DNA of 64,000 bases, taken from Brevundimonas sp. UBA5713. GTDB lineage: Bacteria; Pseudomonadota; Alphaproteobacteria; Caulobacterales; Caulobacteraceae. The notes under the pieces are model-generated. The model saw nothing but the letters and a program-made list of their open reading frames with translations. It was not told the origin of the DNA and did no database searches. Positions 52,493-61,157 of this stretch are shown here, in pieces. How positions within the stretch are numbered: the first letter of the stretch is position 1; each line of letters begins with the position of its first letter. The stretch lies in the NCBI RefSeq assembly GCF_002419815.1, contig NZ_DIGV01000016.1, forward strand, positions 14,059 to 78,058, written 5' to 3'. The position numbers and the translations under genes are program-made.

Positions 52493-53995
52493 GTGAACGC
52501 TAAAGAAGCCCCCTCCCTGTCGCAGGCTGTCGCCGCTGCCGCCGGTAGTGCGTCCGGACTGCTGGGTCTGACCGAGGGTCCGCGTCGCGGTCGTGGCCTT
52601 CCGCTTCGTACCCTGATCATCCTGCGCTGGCTGTCCATCATGGGGCAGCTGATTGCGGTGTTGACCGCCTATTTCGTCCTGCACTTCGCCTTGCCGATCC
52701 AGCAGGCTCTGTCCGTCATCGGTGCCGCCATAGTGATGAACATCATCGCCATGGCCCGCTCGCGCCACATCGGCCTCAGCCAGCCCGATCCCATGCGGAC
52801 CACCGTGCAGCTGGCCTTTGACCTGATGCAACTGGCCCTGCTGCTGGCGCTGACGGGCGGATTGGCCAATCCCTTCTGCCTGTTGCTGGTGGCCCCTCTG
52901 ACCATTGCCGCCTCCAGCCTGCCGATCCGGCACACGGTCGGTCTGGGCCTGCTGGGTGTGGCCTGTGTGATCGTACTTTACCACTGGTCCCTGCCCCTGC
53001 CGTGGCTGGTACACGAGGAACTGCACTTGCCAGGTCTGTACCGTCAGGAGCTGGGCCTGGCCCTGATGACGGGCATGCTGTTCATCTCCGGCTATACGTG
53101 GAAGGTCGCCGCCGACGCTGACAAGCTGGAGCTGGCACTGGCTACAACGCAGGACGTTCTGCAACGCGAGCAGAGCCTTGCCGCCATCGGCGGCTTGGCC
53201 GCCGCCGCCGCCCACGAACTGGGCACCCCCTTGGCGACTATTCAAGTGGTGGCGCGCGAGATGCTGAGGAACGCGCCCGAAGGCTCGCCCGAGGCCGAGG
53301 ATGCCGCCCTGATCCTGCAACAGGCCGAGCGGTGCCGCGACATCCTCAACCAGTTGTCCAACTCGCCCGACGAAGGCGATGCCCTGTTTGCGGACATCGA
53401 GTTGAAGTCCATGCTGCAAGAGGTGGCCAGCCCGCACGAGGGCTTCGACCTGACGTTCGATCTTTCGGTGCAATCGGCGGGCAACCAGCCCGTACCGCGT
53501 ATCCGCCGCCTGCCCGAGGTGATCCATGGCCTGTCGGCTCTGGTGGAGAACGCGGCGGATTTCGCGTCCAGCCGCGTGACCCTGTCGGCGACGGTGGATG
53601 CAGGCTGGATCGCCATCGACATTATCGACGACGGGCCGGGCTTTGCCTCGGATGTCATCCCGCGCTTGGGTGAGCCCTACGTGACTACCCGCCCCCAAAG
53701 CAAAGCCCGCCGCGCCCTGGCGGCCCAGCTGACGCAGGCCACGAAACGTTCTCAGGCACCATCGACCGCCCCCGCCATTGCCCCCAGTCAGGGCGGCATG
53801 GGGCTGGGCTTCTTTATTGCCCGCACCCTGTTGGAGCGGACCGGTGCAAAGGTGTCGATCGGTGATGCCGGCCCTGCCGATAAAGGCCAAAACCGTGGCG
53901 CGCGTGTTTCCGTCCGCTGGCCGCGCCAGCGGCTGGAAGTCCCCGGCCACTATGAGGGCGACAAGGTGGAACCCAATGTCGCAGTCAGGGGCTAA
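52493..53995 (+). CDS. regB: Redox-sensing histidine kinase RegB/PrrB/ActS
   Basis: This 500-residue kinase has six hydrophobic helices with the quinone-sensing heptapeptide GGLANPF at residues 122-128, fully matching the GGXXNPF family motif. The H-box AAAAHELGTPLATI has the phospho-acceptor His241, and the redox-active cysteine candidate is Cys281 in AERCRDILNQLS. The HATPase domain follows (ALVENAADFA, DDGPGFASDVIP, GGMGLGFFIARTLL) with an unusually long insert near residues 400-430. It starts at GTG 52493 and runs in an operon with regA. It should control respiratory or redox genes. Confidence 0.93.
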   Translation: MNAKEAPSLSQAVAAAAGSASGLLGLTEGPRRGRGLPLRTLIILRWLSIMGQLIAVLTAYFVLHFALPIQQALSVIGAAIVMNIIAMARSRHIGLSQPDPMRTTVQLAFDLMQLALLLALTGGLANPFCLLLVAPLTIAASSLPIRHTVGLGLLGVACVIVLYHWSLPLPWLVHEELHLPGLYRQELGLALMTGMLFISGYTWKVAADADKLELALATTQDVLQREQSLAAIGGLAAAAAHELGTPLATIQVVAREMLRNAPEGSPEAEDAALILQQAERCRDILNQLSNSPDEGDALFADIELKSMLQEVASPHEGFDLTFDLSVQSAGNQPVPRIRRLPEVIHGLSALVENAADFASSRVTLSATVDAGWIAIDIIDDGPGFASDVIPRLGEPYVTTRPQSKARRALAAQLTQATKRSQAPSTAPAIAPSQGGMGLGFFIARTLLERTGAKVSIGDAGPADKGQNRGARVSVRWPRQRLEVPGHYEGDKVEPNVAVRG

Positions 53996-54047
53996 CGCCT
54001 TGACCTTGACCGATCAAAACCCGACCTGAGGCTCAGGAGAACCGTAT

Positions 54048-54602
54048 ATGTCCGAACTCGAGATCCAGATCGCTGCCCTGTCCGACAAGAGCCTGCTGTT
54101 GTTAGACGACGATCAGGCGCTGCGGACCCGTTTGGGCCGCGCTCTGGAAAGCCGCGGATTTCAGGTGACCCTCGCAGCGTCTCTGGCCGAGGCCATGGAG
54201 GCTCTGCGCCAGAACCTGCCGGCCTTCGCCGTGCTGGACATGAGACTGGAAGACGGTAACGGACTGAAGATTGTGGAGGCCATCCGCGACCGTCGCGACG
54301 ATGCCCGCATCGTCATGCTGACCGGCTATGGCGCGATTGCCACCGCCGTGGCCGCTGTAAAGGCTGGTGCGGTGGACTATCTGCAAAAGCCCGCCGATGC
54401 AGACGACGTGGTCAAGGCCCTGCTGTCGTCCGGCGAAGCGCCCGAGCCGCCCGAAAACCCCATGAGCGCCGACCGCGTGCGTTGGGAGCATATCCAGCGC
54501 GTGTTCGAACTGTGCGACCAGAACGTTTCAGAGACCGCGCGTCGCCTCGGCATGCACCGCCGTACGCTGCAACGGATTCTGGCCAAGCGCGCGCCTCGTT
54601 GA
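54048..54602 (+). CDS. regA: Response regulator RegA/PrrA/ActR
   Basis: This 184-residue regulator has a receiver (LLLDDDQALRTRLG, phospho-acceptor Asp in FAVLDMRLEDGNGL, MLTGYGAIATAVAAVKAGA with the Lys in YLQKPAD) and the strongly conserved RegA Fis-like helix-turn-helix (WEHIQRVFELCDQNVSETARRLGMHRRTLQRILAKRAPR). It is 52 bases after regB with AGGAG before the ATG. In relatives RegA activates or represses respiratory and carbon fixation genes by redox state. A hairpin GTTCGACGC-ATATA-GCGTCGAAC lies 5 bases after the stop. Confidence 0.95.
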   Translation: MSELEIQIAALSDKSLLLLDDDQALRTRLGRALESRGFQVTLAASLAEAMEALRQNLPAFAVLDMRLEDGNGLKIVEAIRDRRDDARIVMLTGYGAIATAVAAVKAGAVDYLQKPADADDVVKALLSSGEAPEPPENPMSADRVRWEHIQRVFELCDQNVSETARRLGMHRRTLQRILAKRAPR

Positions 54603-54631
54603 TCTGGTTCGACGCATATAGCGTCGAACGA

Positions 54632-54690
54632 GGCTTTACGCCCTAACGCTCACGTCACGGACACTCGCTGCTTGAGGGCTTAAAGCCTTT
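54632..54690 (+). repeat. Third copy of the palindromic intergenic repeat
   Basis: AGGCTTTA/TAAAGCCT and CCCTAA/TTGAGGG form the arms, and the core (ACGCTCACGTCACGGACACT-CGCTGCTTGAG) matches the copies at 2385-2511. It sits in the convergent gap between regA and mmcB. Confidence 0.55.
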
Positions 54691-54700
54691 CCTGCGATCC

Positions 54701-55156
54701 CTACACCTCAGCCCGCGCCATCCTGAAGGCGCTTAGCCTGCCGAAGGCGATCAGCATGGCTTTTCGGCGGGCAGCAGCCAGAGGCTCTGGTGCCGCGTCG
54801 CGTATGACGGCCCCACCGAAACGGTCGGCATAGATCAGTCCCGGTTCTTGCGGCAGCACGCCTTCGGGAAATTCAGGGGCGACAGCGAAATAGAAGGCAT
54901 CGCAATAGGGCGCGTACTCGTGCCATTTGCGATCGACGCGATAGTCGTCGATGCCGGACTTCACCTCCACAATGATGATCTCGCCCTTACGGCCCAGCGC
55001 TAGCACATCGGCGCGCCGTCCGTTGGGCAGCCGCACCTCCATCAACGGCGCATAGCCCATGTCGGCCAACAGCTTGGCCGCGCCGCGCGTGACCGCGTGC
55101 GTCACTTCGGGGCGGGTGAAGCCGAGTTCGATTGCAGGGACGGATGCGGACGCCAT
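54701..55156 (-). CDS. mmcB: MmcB family DNA repair protein
   Basis: MmcB is a PD-(D/E)XK-like protein needed for mitomycin C resistance in Caulobacter. This 151-residue copy has VRLPNGRRADVLALGRKGEIIIVEVKSG (the D...ExK core) followed by DDYRVDRKWHEYAPYCDAFYFAVAPEF, all conserved in the family. Length equals the family norm. An exact SOS box, GTTC-N7-GTTC, lies at 55168-55182, 12 bases before the start, so it should be LexA-repressed. The upstream GNAT gene ends inside that box. Confidence 0.93.
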   Translation of the reverse strand: MASASVPAIELGFTRPEVTHAVTRGAAKLLADMGYAPLMEVRLPNGRRADVLALGRKGEIIIVEVKSGIDDYRVDRKWHEYAPYCDAFYFAVAPEFPEGVLPQEPGLIYADRFGGAVIRDAAPEPLAAARRKAMLIAFGRLSAFRMARAEV

Positions 55157-55167
55157 GCCCGCATTAT

Positions 55168-55182
55168 GTTCCGCCTATGTTC
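55168..55182 (-). promoter_or_regulatory. LexA (SOS) box upstream of mmcB
   Basis: GTTC (55168-55171), CGCCTAT, GTTC (55179-55182) is an exact match to the alphaproteobacterial LexA operator GTTC-N7-GTTC, 12 bases upstream of the mmcB start on the minus strand. Confidence 0.8.
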
Positions 55183-55759
55183 CGGTTACAAGACGCGCGC
55201 GGTTGATCTGCCATTCGGCCTTGGTCTGACCCCAGATGTTGCAGGTCAGCTCATGGAAAGGGACCGGCAGCGGCTTTGGCCCCTGATTATAGGAGCCCAG
55301 CTTTTCAGCGACCTTTTCGGACGGTGTGTTTCGGGGATCGATGCAGTGGATCACATCACTCCAACCCAGCACGTCAAAAGCATAGTCGATGGTGGCGATG
55401 GCGGCTTCGAGCGCATAGCCCTTGCCATGGGCGTCGGGGTGCAGGCTCCAGCCTACCTCGCGGCCGGGCCATCCATAAGGGTGCAGCGGCCCGATCCGGC
55501 CCAGCCACAGGCCTGTCTGCTTGTCCAGCACCGAGAACATGCCCTCGCCGTGAAGCGCCCACATACCGACGACCGTCGCCATTGTGCGCCAGACCTGGTG
55601 TTTGGACTGGACACCACCGATGAATTGGCTGGCCTCTTCGTCAGCCAGCAGTTCGCACCAGCGCGGAAAGTCTTCCAGTGTCGGCGGACGCAGGATCAGT
55701 CGTCCGGTCTCGAGGGTGGGCCCGACGCGGGTTTCAGTGGTTCCGGTCCAAGGCGTCAC
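55175..55759 (-). CDS. GNAT family N-acetyltransferase (RimJ-like)
   Basis: This 194-residue acetyltransferase of the RimJ/RimL type has TLETGRLILRPPTLEDFPRW, VGWSLHPDAHGKGYALEAA (acetyl-CoA-binding loop), and CIDPRNTPSEKVAEKLG. The substrate is unknown; it may be a protein N-terminus or a small molecule. The start is GTG at 55759, which overlaps the upstream thpR stop in GTGA, so translation is probably coupled. A long open frame above (to 55990) is a shadow of thpR. Confidence 0.88.
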   Translation of the reverse strand: MTPWTGTTETRVGPTLETGRLILRPPTLEDFPRWCELLADEEASQFIGGVQSKHQVWRTMATVVGMWALHGEGMFSVLDKQTGLWLGRIGPLHPYGWPGREVGWSLHPDAHGKGYALEAAIATIDYAFDVLGWSDVIHCIDPRNTPSEKVAEKLGSYNQGPKPLPVPFHELTCNIWGQTKAEWQINRARLVTGT

Positions 55760-56295
55760 AGATAATATTCCCTCTCCAGAGTATAGACGCTGCCGTCGCG
55801 GGTCAGGACGCTGGAATAGAGGCCAAACGTATCGAACCTGATGGGTGGCGACTGGAGCAGGTTGTGCCCTGTCATCCAAGCCCCGATCCTGTTCGTGTCG
55901 GTATGGGGTTTCAGATAGGCCAGGGTCACATGCGGGCGGTATTCGCGCCGCTCGGGCGGCAGGCCCGCGCGCGCGCCCGCCGACTTGCACCGCGCAGCCA
56001 GCTGGCTCAGCGCCTCATTGGGCTTAACCCCCGCCCACAGGGTCTGGCTCTGGTGGTTGTCGCCAAAGGCCCCTACCCCGTTCAGTTCCACATCAAACGC
56101 GCCGCGGCCTTCGGCTCGTACCAACTCCGAGGCCAGATCATCGGCCTGACGCTCGGTAGCCTCGCCGTAAAAAGCCAGGGTGATGTGCAACTGTTCCAGC
56201 GGACGCCATTTGGCACCCGGCAGTCCGGTCTGACGGCGTGCCAGCGTATCGGCGATGTGTTCGGGGACGTGCAGTGCGGTGAACAATCTGAGCAT
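55756..56295 (-). CDS. thpR: RNA 2',3'-cyclic phosphodiesterase (ThpR/LigT)
   Basis: This 179-residue member of the 2H phosphoesterase family has the two catalytic motifs HITLAFYG and HVTLAYLK, spaced about 85 residues apart as usual. It hydrolyses 2',3'-cyclic phosphates and can ligate tRNA halves in vitro. The ATG at 56295 (MLRLFTALHVPEHI) is the conserved start; the frame runs further up to 56436. It overlaps the GNAT gene by four bases and is divergent from the Bax inhibitor-1 gene. Confidence 0.93.
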   Translation of the reverse strand: MLRLFTALHVPEHIADTLARRQTGLPGAKWRPLEQLHITLAFYGEATERQADDLASELVRAEGRGAFDVELNGVGAFGDNHQSQTLWAGVKPNEALSQLAARCKSAGARAGLPPERREYRPHVTLAYLKPHTDTNRIGAWMTGHNLLQSPPIRFDTFGLYSSVLTRDGSVYTLEREYYL

Positions 56296-56419
56296 GCGAC
56301 TGTTGGTAGCGGCTGGAACGCACGACTTAAAGACGGGTTTTCCTTGCATAGGAGGCTGGCTGACCCGATATTTCGGGCAAGGTCGGCATACTCCGACCAT
56401 TTGGGAGACGAATTTCGCG

Positions 56420-57166
56420 ATGAGCGACTTCAACAACGGCTATGCGCGCCCTGTCCCGCAGTCGGCGGACATGTCCGTCGATGCCGGCCTGCGCGCCTTT
56501 ATGCTCGGCGTCTATAACAAGCTGGCCATCGGTCTGGTTGTTGCAGGTGCCCTAGCCTACATCACTGGCAATGTGCCGGCGGTTCAGCAACTGCTCTTCA
56601 CCCGCATGCCGGACGGCCGCATCGGCATGACCCTGCTGGGTATGATCATCCAGTTCTCGCCGCTGGTGATGCTGTTCGGTTCCATGTTCTTCATGAAGAA
56701 CCCGACCGCGCGCGGCGTGAACATTCTGTACTGGGCGGTGGTCGCCACCATCGGTGCCGGTCTGGGCGTTCTGTTCCTGCGCTATACCGGCGGTTCGCTG
56801 GCTTCGACCTTCTTCGTGACGGCCGCTGCCTTCGGTGGTCTGAGCCTGTTCGGCTACACCACCAAGAAGGACCTGACCGGCATGGGTACCTTCCTGATCA
56901 TGGGTGTGATCGGCCTGATCATTGCCTCGGTCGTGAACATCTTCATGCAGTCGGGCATCATGTACCTGATCATCTCGGGTGCAGGCGTACTGATCTTCTC
57001 GGGTCTGATCGCCTATGACACCCAGCGCCTGAAGATGACCTACTACGCTCTGGGCGGCGACCAGCAAGCGCTGGGCGTGGCCACCGGCTTCGGTGCCCTG
57101 AGCCTGTTCATCAACTTCATCAACCTGTTCCAGTTCCTGCTCGCCTTCATGGGCCAGCGTGAATAG
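56420..57166 (+). CDS. Bax inhibitor-1/YccA family membrane protein
   Basis: This 248-residue protein has seven hydrophobic helices and the family signature: DAGLRAFMLGVYNKLAIGLVVAG, LFGYTTKKDLTGMGTFL, and YDTQRLKMTYYALGGDQQALG near the conserved C-terminal acidic pair. Bacterial members (YbhL, YccA, BsYetJ) act as pH-sensitive calcium leak or FtsH-modulating proteins; which applies here is unknown. The ATG at 56420 is the conserved start, with GGGAG upstream. A bidirectional terminator follows. Confidence 0.93.
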   Translation: MSDFNNGYARPVPQSADMSVDAGLRAFMLGVYNKLAIGLVVAGALAYITGNVPAVQQLLFTRMPDGRIGMTLLGMIIQFSPLVMLFGSMFFMKNPTARGVNILYWAVVATIGAGLGVLFLRYTGGSLASTFFVTAAAFGGLSLFGYTTKKDLTGMGTFLIMGVIGLIIASVVNIFMQSGIMYLIISGAGVLIFSGLIAYDTQRLKMTYYALGGDQQALGVATGFGALSLFINFINLFQFLLAFMGQRE

Positions 57167-57240
57167 TAGAGGCATCCTAGTGCGCTATGGCGGCGACACG
57201 GTCGCCGCCGACTTGAGCGCGCTGAGATCCTGATGCGAGA

Positions 57241-57271
57241 AAGCCCCCGCCGGATGGCGGGGGCTTTTTTC
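57241..57271. terminator. Bidirectional terminator
   Basis: AAGCCCCCGCC-GGAT-GGCGGGGGCTT with TTTTTT on the right and an A-run on the left serves both the Bax inhibitor-1 gene and the convergent DUF2794 gene. Confidence 0.9.
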
Positions 57272-57605
57272 ATTCCACGACGGTGAACTTGCGACTGTCG
57301 AAGACCTTCAGGACCTGCGCCAGTTCGCGACCGCGTTTCAGCACAAGGCCACCCTCGCCGATCACCGCATACTGGCCCTGTTTCAGGCGTAAGGACGGGC
57401 GCTTTTCCACGCGATAGACGGGCGCATCGCCGTGGCGACGAAAGACGGCGAACTCGGCCACATCCTTAAGGCCCGCCATAGAATAGTCGCGCCACTCGCC
57501 CTGAGAGACCATGCGGCCATAGACGCGCAGCAACTGGTCCAGTTCGCGCCGGTCCCAGAAGACGGGGCCGGCCAGCGACGTCTCGGCTGAAAGATCAAAG
57601 GTCAT
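57270..57605 (-). CDS. DUF2794 domain protein
   Basis: This 111-residue protein matches the alphaproteobacterial DUF2794 family: FWDRRELDQLLRVYGRMVSQGEWRDYSM, FAVFRRHGDAPVYRVEKRPSL, and LVLKRGRELAQVLKVFDSR. The function is unknown; it is a small soluble protein. It is divergent from fabI across a 144-base gap, and its terminator is shared with the Bax inhibitor-1 gene. Confidence 0.88.
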   Translation of the reverse strand: MTFDLSAETSLAGPVFWDRRELDQLLRVYGRMVSQGEWRDYSMAGLKDVAEFAVFRRHGDAPVYRVEKRPSLRLKQGQYAVIGEGGLVLKRGRELAQVLKVFDSRKFTVVE

Positions 57606-57749
57606 ATTTTCAATCTAGTGCCCCTTGGCCCGCAAACCAGCCCCGCGGTTGTTTCAAGGACATCATGGCAATCTTGACCCTGCGTCTTGTCAGTGCGGGC
57701 GGGCGCGTCCAAAAGACGGACAACAGATTTGGTTTCTAGGAGACACACC

Positions 57750-58565
57750 ATGGCTGACGGCTGGGATATGCCTAAGGGCGAGCTGATGAAGGGCAAGAAG
57801 GGCCTGATCATGGGCGTTGCCAACTCCAACTCGATCGCCTGGGGCATCGCCTCGCAGCTGGCGGCTCAGGGTGCGGAACTGGCCTTCACCTATCTGGGCG
57901 AAAGCCTGGAGCGCCGCGTGCGTCCGCTGGCCGAAAGCGTGGGTGCCAAGGCCATCATCCCGTGCGACGTGTCCGACGATGCCTCGATGGACGCCGCCTT
58001 TGCCGCTCTGAAGGAAACCTTCGGCGAGATCGACTTCGTCGTCCACTCGGTCGCCTTCGCCAACAAGAACGAACTGCAAGGCTCGTTCGTCGACAACACC
58101 ACCCGCGACAGCTTCCTGCTGGCCATGAACATCTCGGTCTACAGCTTCGTGGACGTGGCCCGTCGCTCGGCAGAGCTGATGCCGAACGGCGGCTCGATGA
58201 TCACCCTGACCTATCTGGGTTCGGAACGCGTGATCCCGAACTACAACACCATGGGCGTCGCCAAGGCTGGCCTCGAAGCCGCCACCCGCTACATCGCCCG
58301 TGACCTCGGTCCGAAGAACATCCGCGTCAACGCCATCTCGGCGGGTGCCATGCGCACCCTGTCGCTGGCCGGTATCTCGGGTGGCCGTGGCCTGCACTCC
58401 AAGTCGGCCCAGTTCTCGCTGATCAAGGAAGAGACCTCGATGGAAGGCGTCGCGGGCGCTGCCCTGTGGCTGACCTCCGATCTGGGCCGCTCCACCACCG
58501 GTGAAGTGGTTCACGTCGATGCCGGCTTCCACGCTGTGGGTCTTCCGGACGACATGGAGGTCTAA
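57750..58565 (+). CDS. fabI: Enoyl-ACP reductase FabI
   Basis: FabI carries out the last reduction of the fatty acid elongation cycle with NAD(P)H and is the triclosan target. The 271-residue protein has the FabI cofactor segment (GLIMGVANSNSIAWGIA), DFVVHSVAFA, TLTYLGSERV, the catalytic Tyr-x6-Lys in YNTMGVAKAGLE, and AISAGAMRTLSLAGI. AGGAGA precedes the ATG at 57750; the frame extends upstream to 57687 without homology. High-expression codon use supports a housekeeping role. Confidence 0.95.
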   Translation: MADGWDMPKGELMKGKKGLIMGVANSNSIAWGIASQLAAQGAELAFTYLGESLERRVRPLAESVGAKAIIPCDVSDDASMDAAFAALKETFGEIDFVVHSVAFANKNELQGSFVDNTTRDSFLLAMNISVYSFVDVARRSAELMPNGGSMITLTYLGSERVIPNYNTMGVAKAGLEAATRYIARDLGPKNIRVNAISAGAMRTLSLAGISGGRGLHSKSAQFSLIKEETSMEGVAGAALWLTSDLGRSTTGEVVHVDAGFHAVGLPDDMEV

Positions 58566-58596
58566 ATCAGACCCCGCCCCGGGGAGGGAGGTTTCA

Positions 58597-59019
58597 GTGC
58601 AAGGTAGATGGTCCGGTTTTCACGATCTGACGCTGCTGGCGCTGCGGCTCTTCCTCGGGGCGTTCCTGATTTACGGCGTGTGGGACAATATCGTTTCAAG
58701 CGCTCGGATGGACGAGTTCGAACAGTTTCTGACCGGCATCCGTTGTCCTATGCCCGCCTTGGCCGCGCCCCTGTCGGTGTGGGCACAGTTCGCCATCGGG
58801 GCACTGTTGATACCGGGCTTGTGGACCCGATGGGCCGGACTGGTGCTGGCTATAAACTTCACCGTAGCCGTCGTGCTTTTACTGGGTGTGGGTCAGGATT
58901 TCCGACAGCTTTTCCCACCCGCCATCTTGATCTTTATCGGCCTAAGCCTTGCCTCGGGCGGCGCAGGGCGGGTTTCATTGGATCATCTGATCAAGAGGCG
59001 GTCGCCTGTTCGTGCCTAG
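58597..59019 (+). CDS. DoxX family membrane protein
   Basis: This 140-residue protein has four hydrophobic helices and the DoxX-type segments LRLFLGAFLIYGVWDNI, APLSVWAQFAIGALLIPGLWTRWAGLVL and ILIFIGLSLASGGAGRVSLDHL. DoxX proteins are quinone-related or sulfur-oxidising subunits in a few cases; most are uncharacterised. The GTG at 58597 has GGGAGG at good spacing, 31 bases after the fabI stop. It overlaps the benE start by eight bases. Confidence 0.82.
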   Translation: MQGRWSGFHDLTLLALRLFLGAFLIYGVWDNIVSSARMDEFEQFLTGIRCPMPALAAPLSVWAQFAIGALLIPGLWTRWAGLVLAINFTVAVVLLLGVGQDFRQLFPPAILIFIGLSLASGGAGRVSLDHLIKRRSPVRA

Positions 59020-60166
59020 GTTTGCTCCTCCCGCCTCCTTTGCCGCGGCCCTCGTTGCGGTCGCTATCGGATTTGGCGGGACCGTCGCTCTCGTCGTTCA
59101 GTCTGGACAAACCCTGGGGGCAACGCCGTCCCAGATCATCTCCATGTTGGCCGCCCTCGCGCTCGGCATCGGTATCCCCGGTGCCGTGCTAAGCTGGCGT
59201 TTGAAGATACCCGTTGTTCTGGCGTGGTCGACACCCGGCGCCGCCCTGCTGGCGGCGGCACAGGCGGGGTATGACTGGCCCTCCGCTATCGGTGCCTTCG
59301 TCGTGGCTGCGATTCTTATGGTCATCACCGGCATGGTGCCGGTTCTGGGCAGGCTGGCGGCGCGTATTCCGCCCGGTATTGCCTCGGGGATGCTGGCGGG
59401 CGTTCTTCTGCCTTTCTGTCTGAAACTGTTTGCAGCGGCACCGACGGACTTGCCCCTGATTGGCGGGCTGGTTGGCTCCTATTTCGTGATGCGCCGATAC
59501 GCAGCCAGATGGGCACTGCCCGCCGTACTGGTGTTGGCTTTCGGCGTGCTGATATGGCGCGGCCAACTGACCCTGCCCGAAGGCGGGCTTCTGCTTGGCC
59601 AACTCGCTCCGGTAATGCCCGTCTTTGACATGAAGGCGGTCATAGGATTGGCCATACCTCTGTATCTTGTCACGCTCGCCTCGCAGAACCTCCCCGGTCT
59701 CGTCGTACTGAGGGCTGCGGGATATGAGCCGCCCGCGAACCGCCTGATCTTCTGGACCGGTGCCGCCAGCACCATGGCCGCGCCGTTCGGAAGCCACGGG
59801 ATCAATCTGGCCGCCATCACTGCCGCCATATGCACCAACCCCGAGGCCCATCCGGACCATAGCCAGCGATGGCGGGTCGGGGTGATCTATGGCCTGCTTT
59901 ATCTGCTGGTGGCGGTGTTTGCTGCGCCGCTGGCCGGTCTGTTCATCGGCATGCCCACCCACGTGCTGGCGGCTGTGACAGGGATTGCCCTGCTGGCCCC
60001 TCTCATCGGAGCCCTCAGCTCCATGATGGACGATCAGTCAGGCCGCGAAGCCGGCGTGCTCACCTTCTGCGTCACGGCCTCGGGGCTGGCCCTCGCGGGT
60101 ATCGGGTCCGCATTCTGGGGCTTGCTGGCAGGCTTTGCCGCGCTGGTTATTTTGCGTCGGACCTGA
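59012..60166 (+). CDS. benE: Benzoate/H+ symporter, BenE family
   Basis: This 384-residue membrane protein shows about eleven hydrophobic helices and the BenE signatures FGGTVALVVQSGQTLGATPSQI, VLAWSTPGAALLAAAQ, GIASGMLAGVLLPFC and GSHGINLAAITAAICT. BenE proteins import benzoate with protons, but no benzoate catabolic genes are in the window, so the substrate may differ. It begins with GTG 59012 inside the DoxX gene end. Confidence 0.88.
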   Translation: MPRFAPPASFAAALVAVAIGFGGTVALVVQSGQTLGATPSQIISMLAALALGIGIPGAVLSWRLKIPVVLAWSTPGAALLAAAQAGYDWPSAIGAFVVAAILMVITGMVPVLGRLAARIPPGIASGMLAGVLLPFCLKLFAAAPTDLPLIGGLVGSYFVMRRYAARWALPAVLVLAFGVLIWRGQLTLPEGGLLLGQLAPVMPVFDMKAVIGLAIPLYLVTLASQNLPGLVVLRAAGYEPPANRLIFWTGAASTMAAPFGSHGINLAAITAAICTNPEAHPDHSQRWRVGVIYGLLYLLVAVFAAPLAGLFIGMPTHVLAAVTGIALLAPLIGALSSMMDDQSGREAGVLTFCVTASGLALAGIGSAFWGLLAGFAALVILRRT

Positions 60167-60270
60167 AAATCAGGCCCTGACAACAATTTTACATTTACGC
60201 GGTTTTCAAATCACGGCCCCGCGTGGCAGCTTTGCCTTGGCCGGATGGCGGCCCTTTCTGCGAGGCAAAC

Positions 60271-60444
60271 ATGGCTCACAAATTCGAAGTCTATCAGGAC
60301 AAGGCCGGCGAATACCGCGTCCGTTTCAAATACAATTCCGAGGTCATTTTCTCGACCGAGGGCTATTCGGACAAGTCCGGAGCCAAGCGCGCTATTGAAT
60401 CGATCAAGAAATATGTGGTCGATGCGCCGACCGAAGAGGTCTGA
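60271..60444 (+). CDS. YegP/DUF1508 family protein
   Basis: This 57-residue protein is a single DUF1508 module: FEVYQDKAGEYRVRFKYNSEVIFSTEGYSDKSGAKRAIESIKKYV. Larger family members carry two such modules and form small beta-rich folds of unknown role. The ATG at 60271 has GCGAGG upstream; the frame reaching 60223 is not conserved. It sits where trmD would normally follow rimM, but on the opposite strand. Confidence 0.88.
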   Translation: MAHKFEVYQDKAGEYRVRFKYNSEVIFSTEGYSDKSGAKRAIESIKKYVVDAPTEEV

Positions 60445-60479
60445 GCGCAGGATCGCTCTGCGACACCCATTTCAAGACG

Positions 60480-60513
60480 AAGGGCGCGCGACCGGCCGGT
60501 CACGCGCCCTTTT
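60480..60513. terminator. Bidirectional terminator between yegP-like gene and rimM
   Basis: AAGGGCGCG-CGACCGGCCGGTCA-CGCGCCCTT followed by TTTC on the plus strand; it can also end the rimM transcript. Confidence 0.8.
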
Positions 60514-60536
60514 CATATCTCAAAGCTTGGCGACGA

Positions 60537-61061
60537 TCAGTCTTCGTCGCGTTCGCTGACTTCGGTCGGCTTGACGATGCGCAGCCAGCCTTCGCTGACG
60601 TGGATCTCGGGCGTGGCCGCCTTGGTGAAGGGCAGATACCAGGTCGGTCCACCCTCGGCAGGCGTGATTTCCAGCATGTCGTCGGCACCGAAGTTTTGCA
60701 CCGACTTGACCTTGCCGATCACAGTACCGTCCGGATCGCGGCCTTCCAGTCCGATCAGGTCGGTCAGGTAAAACTCGTCTTCATCCGGTTCGGGCAACTG
60801 GTCACGGTGGATGTAGAGTTTGCGCCCACGGGCGGCATCAGCCTCCTCCTTGGTCGTCAGCTCTTTCACCTTGGCGACCAGACCGTGTTTGTCCGGACGC
60901 GCCGAGATGATGGTCAGCGCGGGTTGCCCCTTGGCATCCAGCAGAGGGGAATAGTCCAGCAGGGACTGGGCATCCGCCGTGTAGGCCGTGATCTTGACCT
61001 CGCCGCGCACGCCAAAGGCGCCGCCGATCTGGGCCACCAGAATATAGTTGTCGCCGCTCAA
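60537..61061 (-). CDS. rimM: Ribosome maturation factor RimM
   Basis: RimM binds S19 and helps mature the 30S head. The 174-residue protein has the N-terminal barrel (VAQIGGAFGVRGEVKITAYTAD) and the PRC-barrel (FYLTDLIGLEGRDPDGTVIGKVKSVQNFGADDMLEI) with the WYLPF motif. It starts at TTG 61061, supported by GAGGAG seven bases upstream; no ATG is nearby. It is the third gene of ffh-rpsP-rimM. The usual trmD and rplS do not follow. Confidence 0.93.
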   Translation of the reverse strand: MSGDNYILVAQIGGAFGVRGEVKITAYTADAQSLLDYSPLLDAKGQPALTIISARPDKHGLVAKVKELTTKEEADAARGRKLYIHRDQLPEPDEDEFYLTDLIGLEGRDPDGTVIGKVKSVQNFGADDMLEITPAEGGPTWYLPFTKAATPEIHVSEGWLRIVKPTEVSERDED

Positions 61062-61157
61062 CGTGGGCTCCTCATCAAACTGTGGCCCTCATAGCAGAAA
61101 AGCAGCGCCCTTGCGGACGCTGCCCTTCCCTCAGACACAGTGTGAACTGTGAAAGAC

